A DNA stretch of 48,099 nt, from the NCBI RefSeq assembly GCF_015207665.1, contig NZ_JADEWL010000044.1, positions 1 through 48,099 on the forward strand, read 5' to 3'. This document shows, piece by piece, positions 9,096-17,370 of the stretch. How positions within the stretch are numbered: the stretch's first letter is position 1; every line of letters starts with the position of its first letter. The notes under the pieces are model-generated. The model ran no database searches, had not been told where the DNA came from, and was given only the letters and a program-made list of their open reading frames with translations. The position numbers and the translations under genes are program-made. This DNA comes from Plectonema cf. radiosum LEGE 06105 (GTDB taxonomy: Bacteria; Cyanobacteriota; Cyanobacteriia; Cyanobacteriales; Nostocaceae).

Positions 9096-10892
9096 ATGCC
9101 CCAACTCAATTTTTTGAGAAAAATAACTACTATTTGGCACTCTTTACCCATACGCTATCGTGGTGCAATTATTATTGCTTTACCCTTTTCTTGTTTAATA
9201 TTTACTTTATTTGCTTCAGTTTGGTCAAAAGAAAATTCTCTGGCAATTTATCAGCGAATTGACCATACAAAAACAATCATTTTAGATAGTAACAGACTAC
9301 TGGGAATATTATTAGATGCCGAAACGGGTAGTCGTGGATATGCAATCTCTCAAAATAAAAATTTTTTAGAACCATATAATCAAGCGATTCAAAAATTACC
9401 GGAAATCCTTAATCATTTAGAACAAAACTTGTCCAATCAAGCTCAAATAAACAGATTTAAAATTATTGAAAATTTAGCGCAGCAAAACATCACTATTCTA
9501 GAGCAAAGAATAGCAGAAGTTGACCGAAAAAAGCAAAATAATATCCCCCCATCAGCAGATATTTTGCTTTATCAAGGCAAAGATGTCATGGATAATATTC
9601 GCAGGGAAATTAATGCTTTTCAGGAAGAAGAATTACGTCAATTAGATATCTATCGTCAAGAATTAGATGATATTAGCGATAAAAATAATCTAGTTTTATG
9701 GATTACCCTGGCAATTAGTATAGCGAGCTATATAGGAACAATTTATTTATTCAGCAAGCTGGATTGGCAAATCGCAGGACAACAATTACAACTCCAAGGA
9801 AAGAAAAGCTTGCTTAAAGGAATCATGGAGAATGTTGTAGATGGAATTATTACTTTAGATAAACAAGATAAGATTGATAGTTTTAATCAAGCAGCAGTAA
9901 CCATGTTTGGTTATCCATCAGAAGAAGTAATCGGGGAAAAAATTAATTTATTAATTCCAGAAATTAATCAAACTGAAAAAGACCAATTTACTAATACTAT
10001 TTCTGCAACTCACCAAAGTTTACCAATGTATATGGAGGGGAATCGTCAAGTAGGAGCAAATTTTCCTGTAGAAATATCTATTAGCAACTTAGAAAATGGT
10101 CAAGGTAAAATGGTAATTGTTCGGGATATTACTGAACAAATGCAAATTCGAGAAAAATTAGAAGCCAACGTTCAAGAATTATCTCGATTGAGTTTATTAT
10201 TAGCAAATACTAATCAAGCTTTAACTGAACGCAATCAAGAATTAGATAACTTTGCTTACATCGCTTCTCACGATTTAAAAGCACCGTTGAGGGGAATTAG
10301 AAATCTTTCTCAATGGTTAGAAGAGGATATCAAAGATGATTTAGCACCGGAAAATCAGCAGCAGCTAGAACTTTTAAGAAAACGAGTTTACCGTATGGAA
10401 GCTTTGATTGATGGTTTACTCGAATATTCGCGGGTAGGAAGAATTGAAATTGCTCGCGAAAAAGTTGATGTTAACGAACTTTTAGCCGAAATTATCGATT
10501 CTCTTAATCCCCCAGCCACATTCAACATCCAAATTTCTGGGGAAATGCCGGTATTTATAACCAAAAAATTACTTCTGAGTCAGGTATTTGCCAATTTGAT
10601 TAGTAATGCTATCAAACATCATCCCCGCAATAATGGTAATATCAGTATTTCTGTAGAAGACAATGGCGATTTTTATAAATTTGCCGTTGCTGATGACGGT
10701 TGTGGTATTGACATCCAACATCAAGATCGGATTTTCGGTATTTTTCAAACCCTTGAATCTCGCGATAAAAAGGAAAATACCGGCGTTGGTTTATCTATTG
10801 TCAAAAAAATTATTGAGTCAGAAGGCTGTAAAATCATCTTGGATTCTGAGTTGGGTAAAGGAGCAACTTTTCGTTTCACTTGGTTGAAATAG
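9096..10892 (+). CDS. CHASE3-PAS membrane histidine kinase
   Basis: Membrane sensor kinase of 598 residues. TM1 is at about residues 22-44 and TM2 at about 198-221. They flank a helical extracytoplasmic domain with the CHASE3 signature (LLDAETGSRGYAIS). A PAS domain (about 240-350) and the kinase core follow: H392 in ASHDLKAPLRGI, N box NLISNAIKHH, ADDGCGI and GVGLSIV. The kinase core is closely related to those of the genes at 6756 and 21858, so these are paralogues with different input modules. It starts 3 nt after the preceding kinase gene and is followed by an Rcp1-like receiver at 11065. The stimulus is not deducible. Confidence 0.93.
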   Translation: MPQLNFLRKITTIWHSLPIRYRGAIIIALPFSCLIFTLFASVWSKENSLAIYQRIDHTKTIILDSNRLLGILLDAETGSRGYAISQNKNFLEPYNQAIQKLPEILNHLEQNLSNQAQINRFKIIENLAQQNITILEQRIAEVDRKKQNNIPPSADILLYQGKDVMDNIRREINAFQEEELRQLDIYRQELDDISDKNNLVLWITLAISIASYIGTIYLFSKLDWQIAGQQLQLQGKKSLLKGIMENVVDGIITLDKQDKIDSFNQAAVTMFGYPSEEVIGEKINLLIPEINQTEKDQFTNTISATHQSLPMYMEGNRQVGANFPVEISISNLENGQGKMVIVRDITEQMQIREKLEANVQELSRLSLLLANTNQALTERNQELDNFAYIASHDLKAPLRGIRNLSQWLEEDIKDDLAPENQQQLELLRKRVYRMEALIDGLLEYSRVGRIEIAREKVDVNELLAEIIDSLNPPATFNIQISGEMPVFITKKLLLSQVFANLISNAIKHHPRNNGNISISVEDNGDFYKFAVADDGCGIDIQHQDRIFGIFQTLESRDKKENTGVGLSIVKKIIESEGCKIILDSELGKGATFRFTWLK

Positions 10893-11064
10893 TCGATAGA
10901 ACATTTGTACATCATCCGATAGGTATAGATGATTTGAGAGCAAATCCTCACTATTGGTCAAACACCGCCGTTCAACTATCAGCTTACAATTCATAAAGGC
11001 ACGACTTTTAGAATGCTCTATATTATTTTTAAATAAGCATTTAAAGGATTTATCAAAAACTACA

Positions 11065-11505
11065 ATGCAGGAAAATGACAGGATTGTAAATGTCTTACTT
11101 GTGGAAGATGACGAAGTAGATATTATGAACGTGGAACGAGCCTTCAGAAAGGCTAATGTTAAGAATCCACTTTACATAGCTAGAAACGGTATAGAAGCAC
11201 TAATAATGTTACGTGGAGGTAGTGAAGAGCTTTTAGAGATTCCTCACGAACGTCGTTTAATTTTATTAGATATTAATATGCCTAAAATGAGTGGCTTAGA
11301 ATTTTTACAGACATTACGTGCTGATAAAAATTTAAAATTAACCCCAGTTGTAATGCTGACAACATCAAATCAAGATAGAGACATGATAGAAGCATTTGAT
11401 TTGAATGTCGCTGGCTATCTTTTAAAACCAGTAACTTTTTCGGAATTCGTTGATCTAATCAAAACTCTTAATAAATATTGGTCTTCGTCAGAAATGCCGA
11501 ATTAA
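11065..11505 (+). CDS. Rcp1-like single-domain response regulator
   Basis: Receiver-only protein of 146 residues. The frame is open from 10954, but the ATG at 11065 fits the family start. It has acidic residues E14-D16 (LLVEDDEVDI), phospho-acceptor D69 (LILLDINMPKMSG), conserved T in VVMLTTSNQDRD and K in GYLLKPVTF. The double-acidic EDDEVD motif, long alpha2-beta3 loop (GGSEELLEIPHERR) and C-terminal LNKYW are typical of Rcp1, the cognate regulator of the cyanobacterial phytochrome Cph1. Its location after two kinases with phytochrome-like cores makes it their likely phosphate acceptor. It has no DNA-binding domain. Confidence 0.92.
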   Translation: MQENDRIVNVLLVEDDEVDIMNVERAFRKANVKNPLYIARNGIEALIMLRGGSEELLEIPHERRLILLDINMPKMSGLEFLQTLRADKNLKLTPVVMLTTSNQDRDMIEAFDLNVAGYLLKPVTFSEFVDLIKTLNKYWSSSEMPN

Positions 11506-11821
11506 TTCAATTCAATTCAATTATTTTAATTTAACTATTTTAAATTGATGTTTTAACTTAATCATCTTAAACAAATAAAAAATTTTATTAGAGAAAATTA
11601 AAAAATATTATATTTATTTTTTACTTACTTAATCAGTAGATTATCATATATAAGTTAAATTTGTAAATATATAACAAGTAGTAGATAGTCGGAAATTTAT
11701 TATACAAGAGATGAAGCGATGAAGCTAAAAGTCCATAACTATAGTAAGAACTCGACTAATAAAATATATAGATACAGTAAAAAAAACTTGTCCTTTTAAG
11801 CTTGTTGCTTTTTTCAAGTCT
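11506..11821. other. AT-rich intergenic gap, 316 bp
   Basis: No gene found. Very AT-rich, with a short ATTCAATTC direct repeat just after the upstream stop. It probably holds the promoter for the receiver-kinase gene at 11822, but no convincing promoter elements were recognised. Confidence 0.5.
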
Positions 11822-13069
11822 ATGGAAGAAAACCTCAAAATTTTAATTATTGATGATGATGAAGTAGACCGTATGGCTGTGAGTCGTGCTTTAAAAGCAG
11901 CAGGAATAAAAATGAACCTGTTTGAAGCAAGCGATTATTCAGGAGCCTTTGAAATATTAGCAGAAAATGAGTTTGACTGTATCTTTGTAGATTACCTTTT
12001 ACCAGGGAAAGATGGGTTAGCCTTAGTCCAAGAAATACGGACTTCAGGTTCTAAAGTACCGTTAATAGTTTTAACCGGACAAGGAGACGAACAAACTGCG
12101 GTTCAATTAATGAAAGCAGGTGCTTCCGATTATATTACCAAGTCGAGAATTACTCCCGATTTACTAAGTGCGACTTTAAGAAATGTAATTCGTCTTTATC
12201 AAGTTGAATTACAGATTTGTCAAAGTAAATTAGAGATAGAGTCTTATAATCAGCGATTAAGAGAAAGTAATGAACAATTGAAGAAAAAAAATAAAGAATT
12301 AGAGGAAAAGAAAGAACAAATTCATTTACAAAATCTCAAGTTATTAGAAGCTTCGGAAACAAAATCTAAATTTTTAGCAACAATGTCTCATGAATTGAGA
12401 ACTCCGTTGAATGCGATTATGGCATTTTCGCAAATGTTGCAGCGCAAAAACAAAGATAACTTTTCTACTTCTCAGTTAGAGATGATACAAAGAATTCACA
12501 ATAATGGGAAAAATTTACTTGCTTTAATCAACGATATTCTTGATTTATCCAAAATTGAAGCAGTAGGATTACAATTAAATCCTGAAGAATTAGATTTATC
12601 TTTGTTAATTGCTAACACTGTCGATGAATTACGCTCTTTAAAAGCACAAAAGAATTTAGAATTAGATGTTAAAATAAATTTGCAAAATACCAAGATAATT
12701 AATGATAAAACCCGTGTTCGCCAAATTTTAGTAAACTTGATTTCTAATGCAATTAAATTTACCGATGAAGGAATGGTTTCCATCGAAGTAAAAGAAATAT
12801 CAGATACTCATGTTGCTATTTTTATAAAAGATACTGGTATTGGAATTTCTGCAAATGATATGAAGCATATTTTTGAACCGTTCCGGCAAATTAATCAATC
12901 AATTTCGCGTAAATATGGTGGTACAGGATTGGGTTTAGCAATCACTCAATCTTTAATCAAAATGATGAATGGTCATATTTTAGTTGATAGCGAATTAGAT
13001 AAAGGTTCGACGTTTCGAGTTGAACTACCACGTTGTATTCAAGTGGAATCGTTAATTGGGAATGGGTAA
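11822..13069 (+). CDS. Receiver-histidine kinase hybrid
   Basis: 415 residues with an N-terminal receiver (about 1-125; D11-D13, phospho-acceptor D57 in IFVDYLLPGKDG, K in ITKSR), a charged coiled coil (about 130-185) and a classical HisKA domain with H190 (MSHELRTPLNAI). The ATPase domain has N box NLISNAIKF, DTGIGIS and GGTGLGLAI. There is no sensor domain or membrane segment, so the receiver is the input and the protein probably relays phosphate or is gated by an upstream kinase. The stop codon falls inside a GGGTAAT repeat, so the last residues (IGNG) are repeat-derived. It may form a relay with the next gene. Confidence 0.92.
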   Translation: MEENLKILIIDDDEVDRMAVSRALKAAGIKMNLFEASDYSGAFEILAENEFDCIFVDYLLPGKDGLALVQEIRTSGSKVPLIVLTGQGDEQTAVQLMKAGASDYITKSRITPDLLSATLRNVIRLYQVELQICQSKLEIESYNQRLRESNEQLKKKNKELEEKKEQIHLQNLKLLEASETKSKFLATMSHELRTPLNAIMAFSQMLQRKNKDNFSTSQLEMIQRIHNNGKNLLALINDILDLSKIEAVGLQLNPEELDLSLLIANTVDELRSLKAQKNLELDVKINLQNTKIINDKTRVRQILVNLISNAIKFTDEGMVSIEVKEISDTHVAIFIKDTGIGISANDMKHIFEPFRQINQSISRKYGGTGLGLAITQSLIKMMNGHILVDSELDKGSTFRVELPRCIQVESLIGNG

Positions 13070-13147
13070 TTGGTAATTGGTAATAGGTAATGGGTAATTG
13101 ATAATTGGTAATTGGTAATGGGTAATTGATAATTGGTAATGGGTAGT
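13052..13147. repeat. GGTAATT/GGTAATG heptamer tandem array
   Basis: About 13 units of the GGTAATT/GGTAATG/GATAATT heptamer, the reverse complement of the 6576-6732 family. The array starts within the last codons of the upstream kinase and supplies its TAA stop. Confidence 0.88.
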
Positions 13148-13223
13148 TAATCCGTGAAATCAGCGCAATCTCTTTTAATCCCTAGTCGGGAATTTATTTT
13201 ACAGATAATTTATAAATAAAAAC

Positions 13224-14333
13224 ATGATGTCTTATAACAAATTACAAAAAAAAGACCGTATCTTAGTAGTTGATGATATTTTTGATAACTTACTAGTCAT
13301 TCAAACTATTTTAGAAGATGAAGGATATGAAATTGAAATTCAAGAAGATAGTAAAATAGCCTTAGCTATGGTCGAAGAATCTCCACCAGATTTGATTCTT
13401 TTAGATGTAATGATGCCGGAAATGGATGGTTATGAATTTACCCGTCGTATCCGCCAAAATCAAAATTTGCCATTTATTCCCATCCTCTTAATTACCGCTC
13501 ATGATAGCACCAGCGCAGTGGAAGGATTGGATGCAGGTGCGGATGATTTTATTCACAAACCAGTGGATGCTGATGAACTTCAAGCGCGAGTACGTAGCCT
13601 TTTACGTCTTAAACATAGTATAGATGAACGCGACCATATGGCGAGTTTGCGTCAAGATTTTGTTTCCCGCTTTACCCACGACCTCAGAACACCATTAGCA
13701 GCTTCTAATCGCGTTTTAAAATTATTGCGTGAAGGTAAATTTTTTGAAGTACCTCCAGCAGTTGAACAGATATTTAGCACCATGATTACTAGTAATGATG
13801 ACTTGCTACACATGGTAAATAGTTTGCTGGAAGTTTATCGTTATGAAGCTGATTGTAAACAAATTAATTTCGATAAAATTAATATTACCGATTTAATTCA
13901 TGATGTAGTTCAAGAATTAACTCCTTTGGCAGAAGAAAAAGAATTAACATTGAAGGTAAATTTATGCGATGAAAATTTAGCAGATAATGAATTCACCATT
14001 ATTGCAGACCGGATCGAAATTAAAAGAGTTTTGACTAATATAATTGGAAATGCAATTAAATTTACAAATCAGGGATTTATCGAAGTAAGTTTACAGATGA
14101 ATTCCGAAACAGCAGAAATCAAAATTAAAGATACAGGAAGCGGAATTTCATCAGAACAACAAGCAATCTTATTCGAGAGATTTCGACCCGGTAAAAACAA
14201 AAATTCCGGTAGTGGTTTAGGACTATATCTATCGCGTTGTATTATTGAAGCACACCAAGGCTCGATTAATGTAGAATCCGAACCAGGTAATGGAAGTTTA
14301 TTTATCATTAATTTGCCGTTAGAAGTTAGTTGA
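13224..14333 (+). CDS. Receiver-histidine kinase hybrid
   Basis: 369 residues. The receiver is at about 10-130 with D17-D18, phospho-acceptor D61 (LILLDVMMPEMDG) and K in FIHKPVDADE. The HisKA domain follows with H152 (FTHDLRTPLAAS), then an ATPase domain with N box NIIGNAIKF, DTGSGIS and a short GSGLGLYLS G2 motif. It is cytoplasmic, with no sensor domain. There are two adjacent ATGs (13224, 13227); the first is kept but either is possible. Tandem receiver-kinases behind an Rcp1-like receiver suggest a phosphorelay, but direction and partners are inferred. The TGA stop lies inside a GTTGACA repeat tract. Confidence 0.91.
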   Translation: MMSYNKLQKKDRILVVDDIFDNLLVIQTILEDEGYEIEIQEDSKIALAMVEESPPDLILLDVMMPEMDGYEFTRRIRQNQNLPFIPILLITAHDSTSAVEGLDAGADDFIHKPVDADELQARVRSLLRLKHSIDERDHMASLRQDFVSRFTHDLRTPLAASNRVLKLLREGKFFEVPPAVEQIFSTMITSNDDLLHMVNSLLEVYRYEADCKQINFDKINITDLIHDVVQELTPLAEEKELTLKVNLCDENLADNEFTIIADRIEIKRVLTNIIGNAIKFTNQGFIEVSLQMNSETAEIKIKDTGSGISSEQQAILFERFRPGKNKNSGSGLGLYLSRCIIEAHQGSINVESEPGNGSLFIINLPLEVS

Positions 14334-14372
14334 CAGTTGACAGTTGACAGTTGACAGTTGACAGTTGACAGT
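14329..14372. repeat. GTTGACA heptamer tandem repeat
   Basis: Six GTTGACA units starting at the last codons of the upstream kinase gene and providing its TGA stop. A C-rich CCCATCTCCCCAT motif follows at 14388. Confidence 0.88.
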
Positions 14373-14499
14373 TTTTATTTATTTCTTCCCATCTCCCCAT
14401 AGAGATTTTTTACGGTGAGTATGATAATTAGATTTTCCATAACTTTGCGGAGCATGGTATTAAAGTAGAAATTACAAAGCGCGATGGAGGCTGATATCT

Positions 14500-15834
14500 G
14501 TGGATGCAATTTTAACAACGGCTAAAGAGTTACATTCAGAATTATTAGATTTTGTGTTAGATGCTGAGGACGATTTAGCAGTATCTCTAGAAGCTTTTAG
14601 TGCGGAACAGTTAGCTAATTTTTCCGATTCTCAATATCAAGGTGCGGTTCAAAATGAAATGGTGCTGAATATGTTTCTTACTGAAGGTAAAGTAGGAGAT
14701 AAGCAGCCAATCGATTTATTTTTGGAATCTCATCCCAATTTATCTTCCCAACAGCAAAATCTTGTTGATAATTTTCAGCGCAGTTTTGCAGGTTTGTTTG
14801 TAGTTAAACAGATTTTTGATGATGGTTTTGCATTGAGAAATTGGTTAACAGAAAAAGAATATATCGTAAAAATTAGCGAGCAAGAACAACAACAGTTAAA
14901 ACGTGCAAAAGCAGCAGAAATATTATTAGCACGAATTGCACCTGTAAATGAGCAATACTGGATGTTTTCTTCTCCAGTTACTGTAATGGGACGTTTGGGT
15001 AAACCAAAATTAGCCGTAGCAATTGGCAATTTTAAGAAGAATTACCAAAACTCTCTATACGGTGATGCACCGGAATTACTTGAAGAAGCATGGTTATCTG
15101 TAGAAAAATATCACCAAGGGTTTATTGACTTTTTCAACAGTGATGAAATTACTTTACCGGGATATCAATTAGAACAAAAGCTCAGCGAACTCCAAGAACA
15201 AGTTACTCAAAGTAAATTAGCAGCAGCAGGGATTGATAGTTCCAAATCTCTCAAGGAAATAGTGCAACAAGCGGATATTTCTGATGAGGAAATGTCTGAA
15301 ATAGTAGAAGAAATGGGTGTTGAAGGGAAAGCCGTTTCTCAGGTGTTAGATAGCAAAAAAAGTGTCAAAATGGTAATGCCGAAAGTAGAATTACCTCCAC
15401 ATCTGAAAAAAGCCGAACAAGTTACCGTATTGAGCTTCCCGCGTTGGGGACAAATCTTTTTGACAAACTATACTCAATTTAAGAATTTGTTGATAGGTGA
15501 CAATACCGACGAGCAAATTGAGCCAAACAAATTAGTACGGGAATATCTGGAATCTCCCGATATTAAAGCTTGTGTTTGGCAGCGTTTATCATCACAATAC
15601 CCCGAAAAATTAGAGAAATTATTGCAACAAGTATTAAATAGACCGAAATTTGATATTAAACAAGATTTGGTGAGTTTGTTAACTGAATTTCACAAAAGTT
15701 TAAACCCCGTATTACCAGAAATTGCCAGCGTTCCCTTACATCTACATAACCTTTTCCAAGAAGCATTATCGGAAGTCAAAGGGAAGAGTAATAAGAAGGG
15801 TAAAACTAAGTCTAAAGGAGGATTCGGTGGATGA
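14500..15834 (+). CDS. Conserved cyanobacterial protein of unknown function
   Basis: Not recognised as a characterised family. The 444-residue soluble, acidic protein starts at GTG 14500, backed by a GGAGG ribosome binding site 9 nt upstream. Predicted mostly helical, with glutamine-rich stretches (EQEQQQLKRAKAAE), an acidic middle (DISDEEMSEIVEEMGVEG) and a lysine-rich tail ending KSKGGFGG. No signal peptide, membrane segment or catalytic motif is visible. It is a single gene between the kinase block and the stress genes. Codon use and length look like a genuine gene. No function is proposed. Confidence 0.8.
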   Translation: MDAILTTAKELHSELLDFVLDAEDDLAVSLEAFSAEQLANFSDSQYQGAVQNEMVLNMFLTEGKVGDKQPIDLFLESHPNLSSQQQNLVDNFQRSFAGLFVVKQIFDDGFALRNWLTEKEYIVKISEQEQQQLKRAKAAEILLARIAPVNEQYWMFSSPVTVMGRLGKPKLAVAIGNFKKNYQNSLYGDAPELLEEAWLSVEKYHQGFIDFFNSDEITLPGYQLEQKLSELQEQVTQSKLAAAGIDSSKSLKEIVQQADISDEEMSEIVEEMGVEGKAVSQVLDSKKSVKMVMPKVELPPHLKKAEQVTVLSFPRWGQIFLTNYTQFKNLLIGDNTDEQIEPNKLVREYLESPDIKACVWQRLSSQYPEKLEKLLQQVLNRPKFDIKQDLVSLLTEFHKSLNPVLPEIASVPLHLHNLFQEALSEVKGKSNKKGKTKSKGGFGG

Positions 15835-16243
15835 AGAATAGAAAAGAACCATAAAATATTAAGCTAGGGAATAGGGAGCAGGGAACAGGGAAGTATTTAT
15901 AATTTATAATTATTGTAGTGCGAGCATCTTGCTCGCTAGGAATATCAAATACTCTTGCTAGTTTTTTGCGAAAATTTCCTATTGGGGAGCCAGTAGTCAA
16001 TTAGTACACCAAAAAAATATTCTTCCCCCTGCTCCCAATCCCTACTCCCTTACTTTTGAAATTAGTTAGAAAGTAATTATATTTAAGTGCCTACCTTGTG
16101 ATTTAATAGCTGCTCAACCAAGGTGAAATTTCTATTCCTCTCGAATATCAATATTACTTCTCACTATAGATTTGCAAAATATTGGGAATTGATAAATTAG
16201 GGATAACAAAACAAATATAACTCTTGTTGAGGAGAATTAAGTT
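15835..16243. other. Intergenic gap, 409 bp
   Basis: No credible gene. It holds GGGAACAGGG-type low-complexity repeats near 15868 and a small perfect hairpin at 15920-15936 (GCGAGCA, loop TCT, TGCTCGC). That hairpin resembles a dispersed cyanobacterial repeat. The right end carries the GAGGAGA ribosome binding site of the next gene. Confidence 0.5.
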
Positions 16244-16513
16244 ATGAATATTATTGCATGGGTTATTTTAGGTCTGATTGCTGGTGCTATTGCGAAAGCT
16301 ATTTACCCTGGTCATCAAGGTGGTGGAATACTAGCAACAATGATTTTAGGTATCGTTGGTGCATTTGTTGGTGGAAGCTTATTCACATTTTTAAATACGG
16401 GGACATTAGCCCTAACCGCTACTAGTTTTAGCATTGGTGGATTTATAGTTGCTATTATCGGTGCAATGATTGCTATTTTCATCTGGGGTTTAGTTACTAG
16501 AAGTGCTGCGTAA
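16244..16513 (+). CDS. GlsB/YeaQ/YmgE family membrane protein
   Basis: Small inner-membrane protein of 89 residues from the transglycosylase-associated/GlsB family, widely induced by general stress; its biochemical role is unknown. It has three hydrophobic helices (about 3-20, 30-50 and 60-85) and the family glycine patterns (WVILGLIAGAIAK near the N-terminus, GILATMILGIVGAFVGG mid-chain). Length is typical. A GAGGAGA ribosome binding site lies upstream of the ATG. It is the first gene of a stress-type group and is followed at once by a strongly folded RNA element. Confidence 0.92.
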   Translation: MNIIAWVILGLIAGAIAKAIYPGHQGGGILATMILGIVGAFVGGSLFTFLNTGTLALTATSFSIGGFIVAIIGAMIAIFIWGLVTRSAA

Positions 16514-16526
16514 TAAATACTCCGTA

Positions 16527-16648
16527 AAGATTCTCTTGGACTGCTGGAAAGTCGTTTAAAGGGATGGGGACGCTATACAGATATAGCTGAGAAAATAATT
16601 AATCGTTTCTTAATTATTAATCCCCTTGCCAAGAGAATCTATTTTTTT
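16527..16648 (+). ncRNA. Candidate structured RNA (3' UTR element or sRNA)
   Basis: A nested multi-branch fold can be drawn by hand. A 12-bp closing helix pairs AGATTCTCTTGG (16527-16538) with CCAAGAGAATCT (16629-16640), followed by a T7 run. Inside are a GACT/AGTC hairpin (16538-16552; its first base overlaps the closing helix), a GGGGA/TCCCC helix (16566-16570 with 16621-16625), and, within that helix, two perfect hairpins: GCTATA-CAGA-TATAGC (16572-16587) and AATAATTAA/TTAATTATT (16594-16618). It lies between the GlsB-like gene and the 113-residue gene. It could be a leader of the latter, a stable 3' UTR RNA or an elaborate terminator. It matches no RNA family I recognise. Confidence 0.5.
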
Positions 16649-16699
16649 GAATAAATTCCCGTAATATCAGGGAAGTAAATTGTAACTTGGAATTGTAAT

Positions 16700-17041
16700 A
16701 TGACTAATCAAGATAAAAAACAACCTTTAACACCTGAGCAAGTTGATCTTCAAGAAAAAGATCGACAAAAGCAAGAATTAAAAAATGCAGATAATTCCCA
16801 TGTGTTAAATCCTGGAGACAGAGTTGACGAAAGTAAGTCCTTAGATGAGAAAGCGCAGCAAGTTGCTGTAGATGCACCCGATATTACTGGAGATCACATT
16901 ACTGTTCCCACTTATTTTGTAGTTGAAGACAAAGAAACTGGTGAGGAAGAAGCATTACATCACGTTAAAGATGCTGAAGAAATTTCTGATGTAATTCGTC
17001 AAGCAAGAATGGATGAAGACGGTAATCGAAAATGGAATTAA
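16700..17041 (+). CDS. Small hydrophilic protein of unknown function
   Basis: A 113-residue, highly charged protein with no signal peptide or membrane segment. The N-terminal half looks disordered (LTPEQVDLQEKDRQKQE). The C-terminal half has a compact block (ITVPTYFVVEDKETGEEEALHHV) that could form a small beta-rich fold. Family not recognised. Its position between the GlsB-like and SDR genes suggests a stress role, but this is context only. The downstream flank is fused 18 bp after the stop to a transposase remnant. Confidence 0.75.
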   Translation: MTNQDKKQPLTPEQVDLQEKDRQKQELKNADNSHVLNPGDRVDESKSLDEKAQQVAVDAPDITGDHITVPTYFVVEDKETGEEEALHHVKDAEEISDVIRQARMDEDGNRKWN

Positions 17042-17058
17042 AGTTTAGTTTTAATTAG

Positions 17059-17226
17059 TGGTATCCCAACAGCAAGACTTGTTCTGGTTGTGGACACGTT
17101 CTAAAAAAACTAGATTTGTCAGTGAGAGAATGGCGTTGTCCATCATGCCAATCGGTTAATGGAAGAGACGAAAACCCTCCACGTAACATTCAAATGGTTG
17201 GGGCATCATCCCGAAAGCTTAGGTGA
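17059..17226 (+). pseudogene. tnpB: C-terminal remnant of TnpB (IS200/IS605 family)
   Basis: Fifty-five codons preceded by an in-frame stop and ended by TGA. The peptide reads WYPNSKTCSGCGHV ... VREWRCPSCQSVNGRDENPPRNI. This is the TnpB zinc ribbon (two CxxC pairs) and the final RuvC segment with its acidic residue (NGRDENPPRNI, compare HDRDINAARN). The upstream ~350 residues of TnpB, including the other catalytic acids, are missing, so it is not a nuclease. It begins 18 bp after the preceding gene, placing the deletion junction there. The element's right end follows. Confidence 0.85.
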
Positions 17227-17302
17227 TATAAGTCGGGCTACGCCTGCAATTGCTGGAAGGAGCCTAGAATCCCCACGCCTTTAGGCTGGGGAGTATGTCA
17301 AA
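17227..17302 (+). mobile_element. Right end of IS200/IS605-type element
   Basis: Directly after the tnpB remnant lies a subterminal hairpin, CCCCA-C-GCC TTTA GGC-TGGGG (17271-17291), followed by GAGTATGTCAA. This arrangement is the usual right end of IS200/IS605 elements, where the 3' part of tnpB and the right end also encode the TnpB guide RNA scaffold. The left end and tnpA were not found, so it is a dead remnant. Confidence 0.65.
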
Positions 17303-17370
17303 TTACTCAGATTTTATCTCAGGTTGCTTTTAATTGTGGAGTAATTGTAAACAGCTACTAGGTATTTAAA

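Noticed and set aside
15812-16000. 62-residue minus-strand frame
   Set aside because: Built from low-complexity repeats and the 3' end of the unknown gene; no ribosome binding site and no homology pattern.
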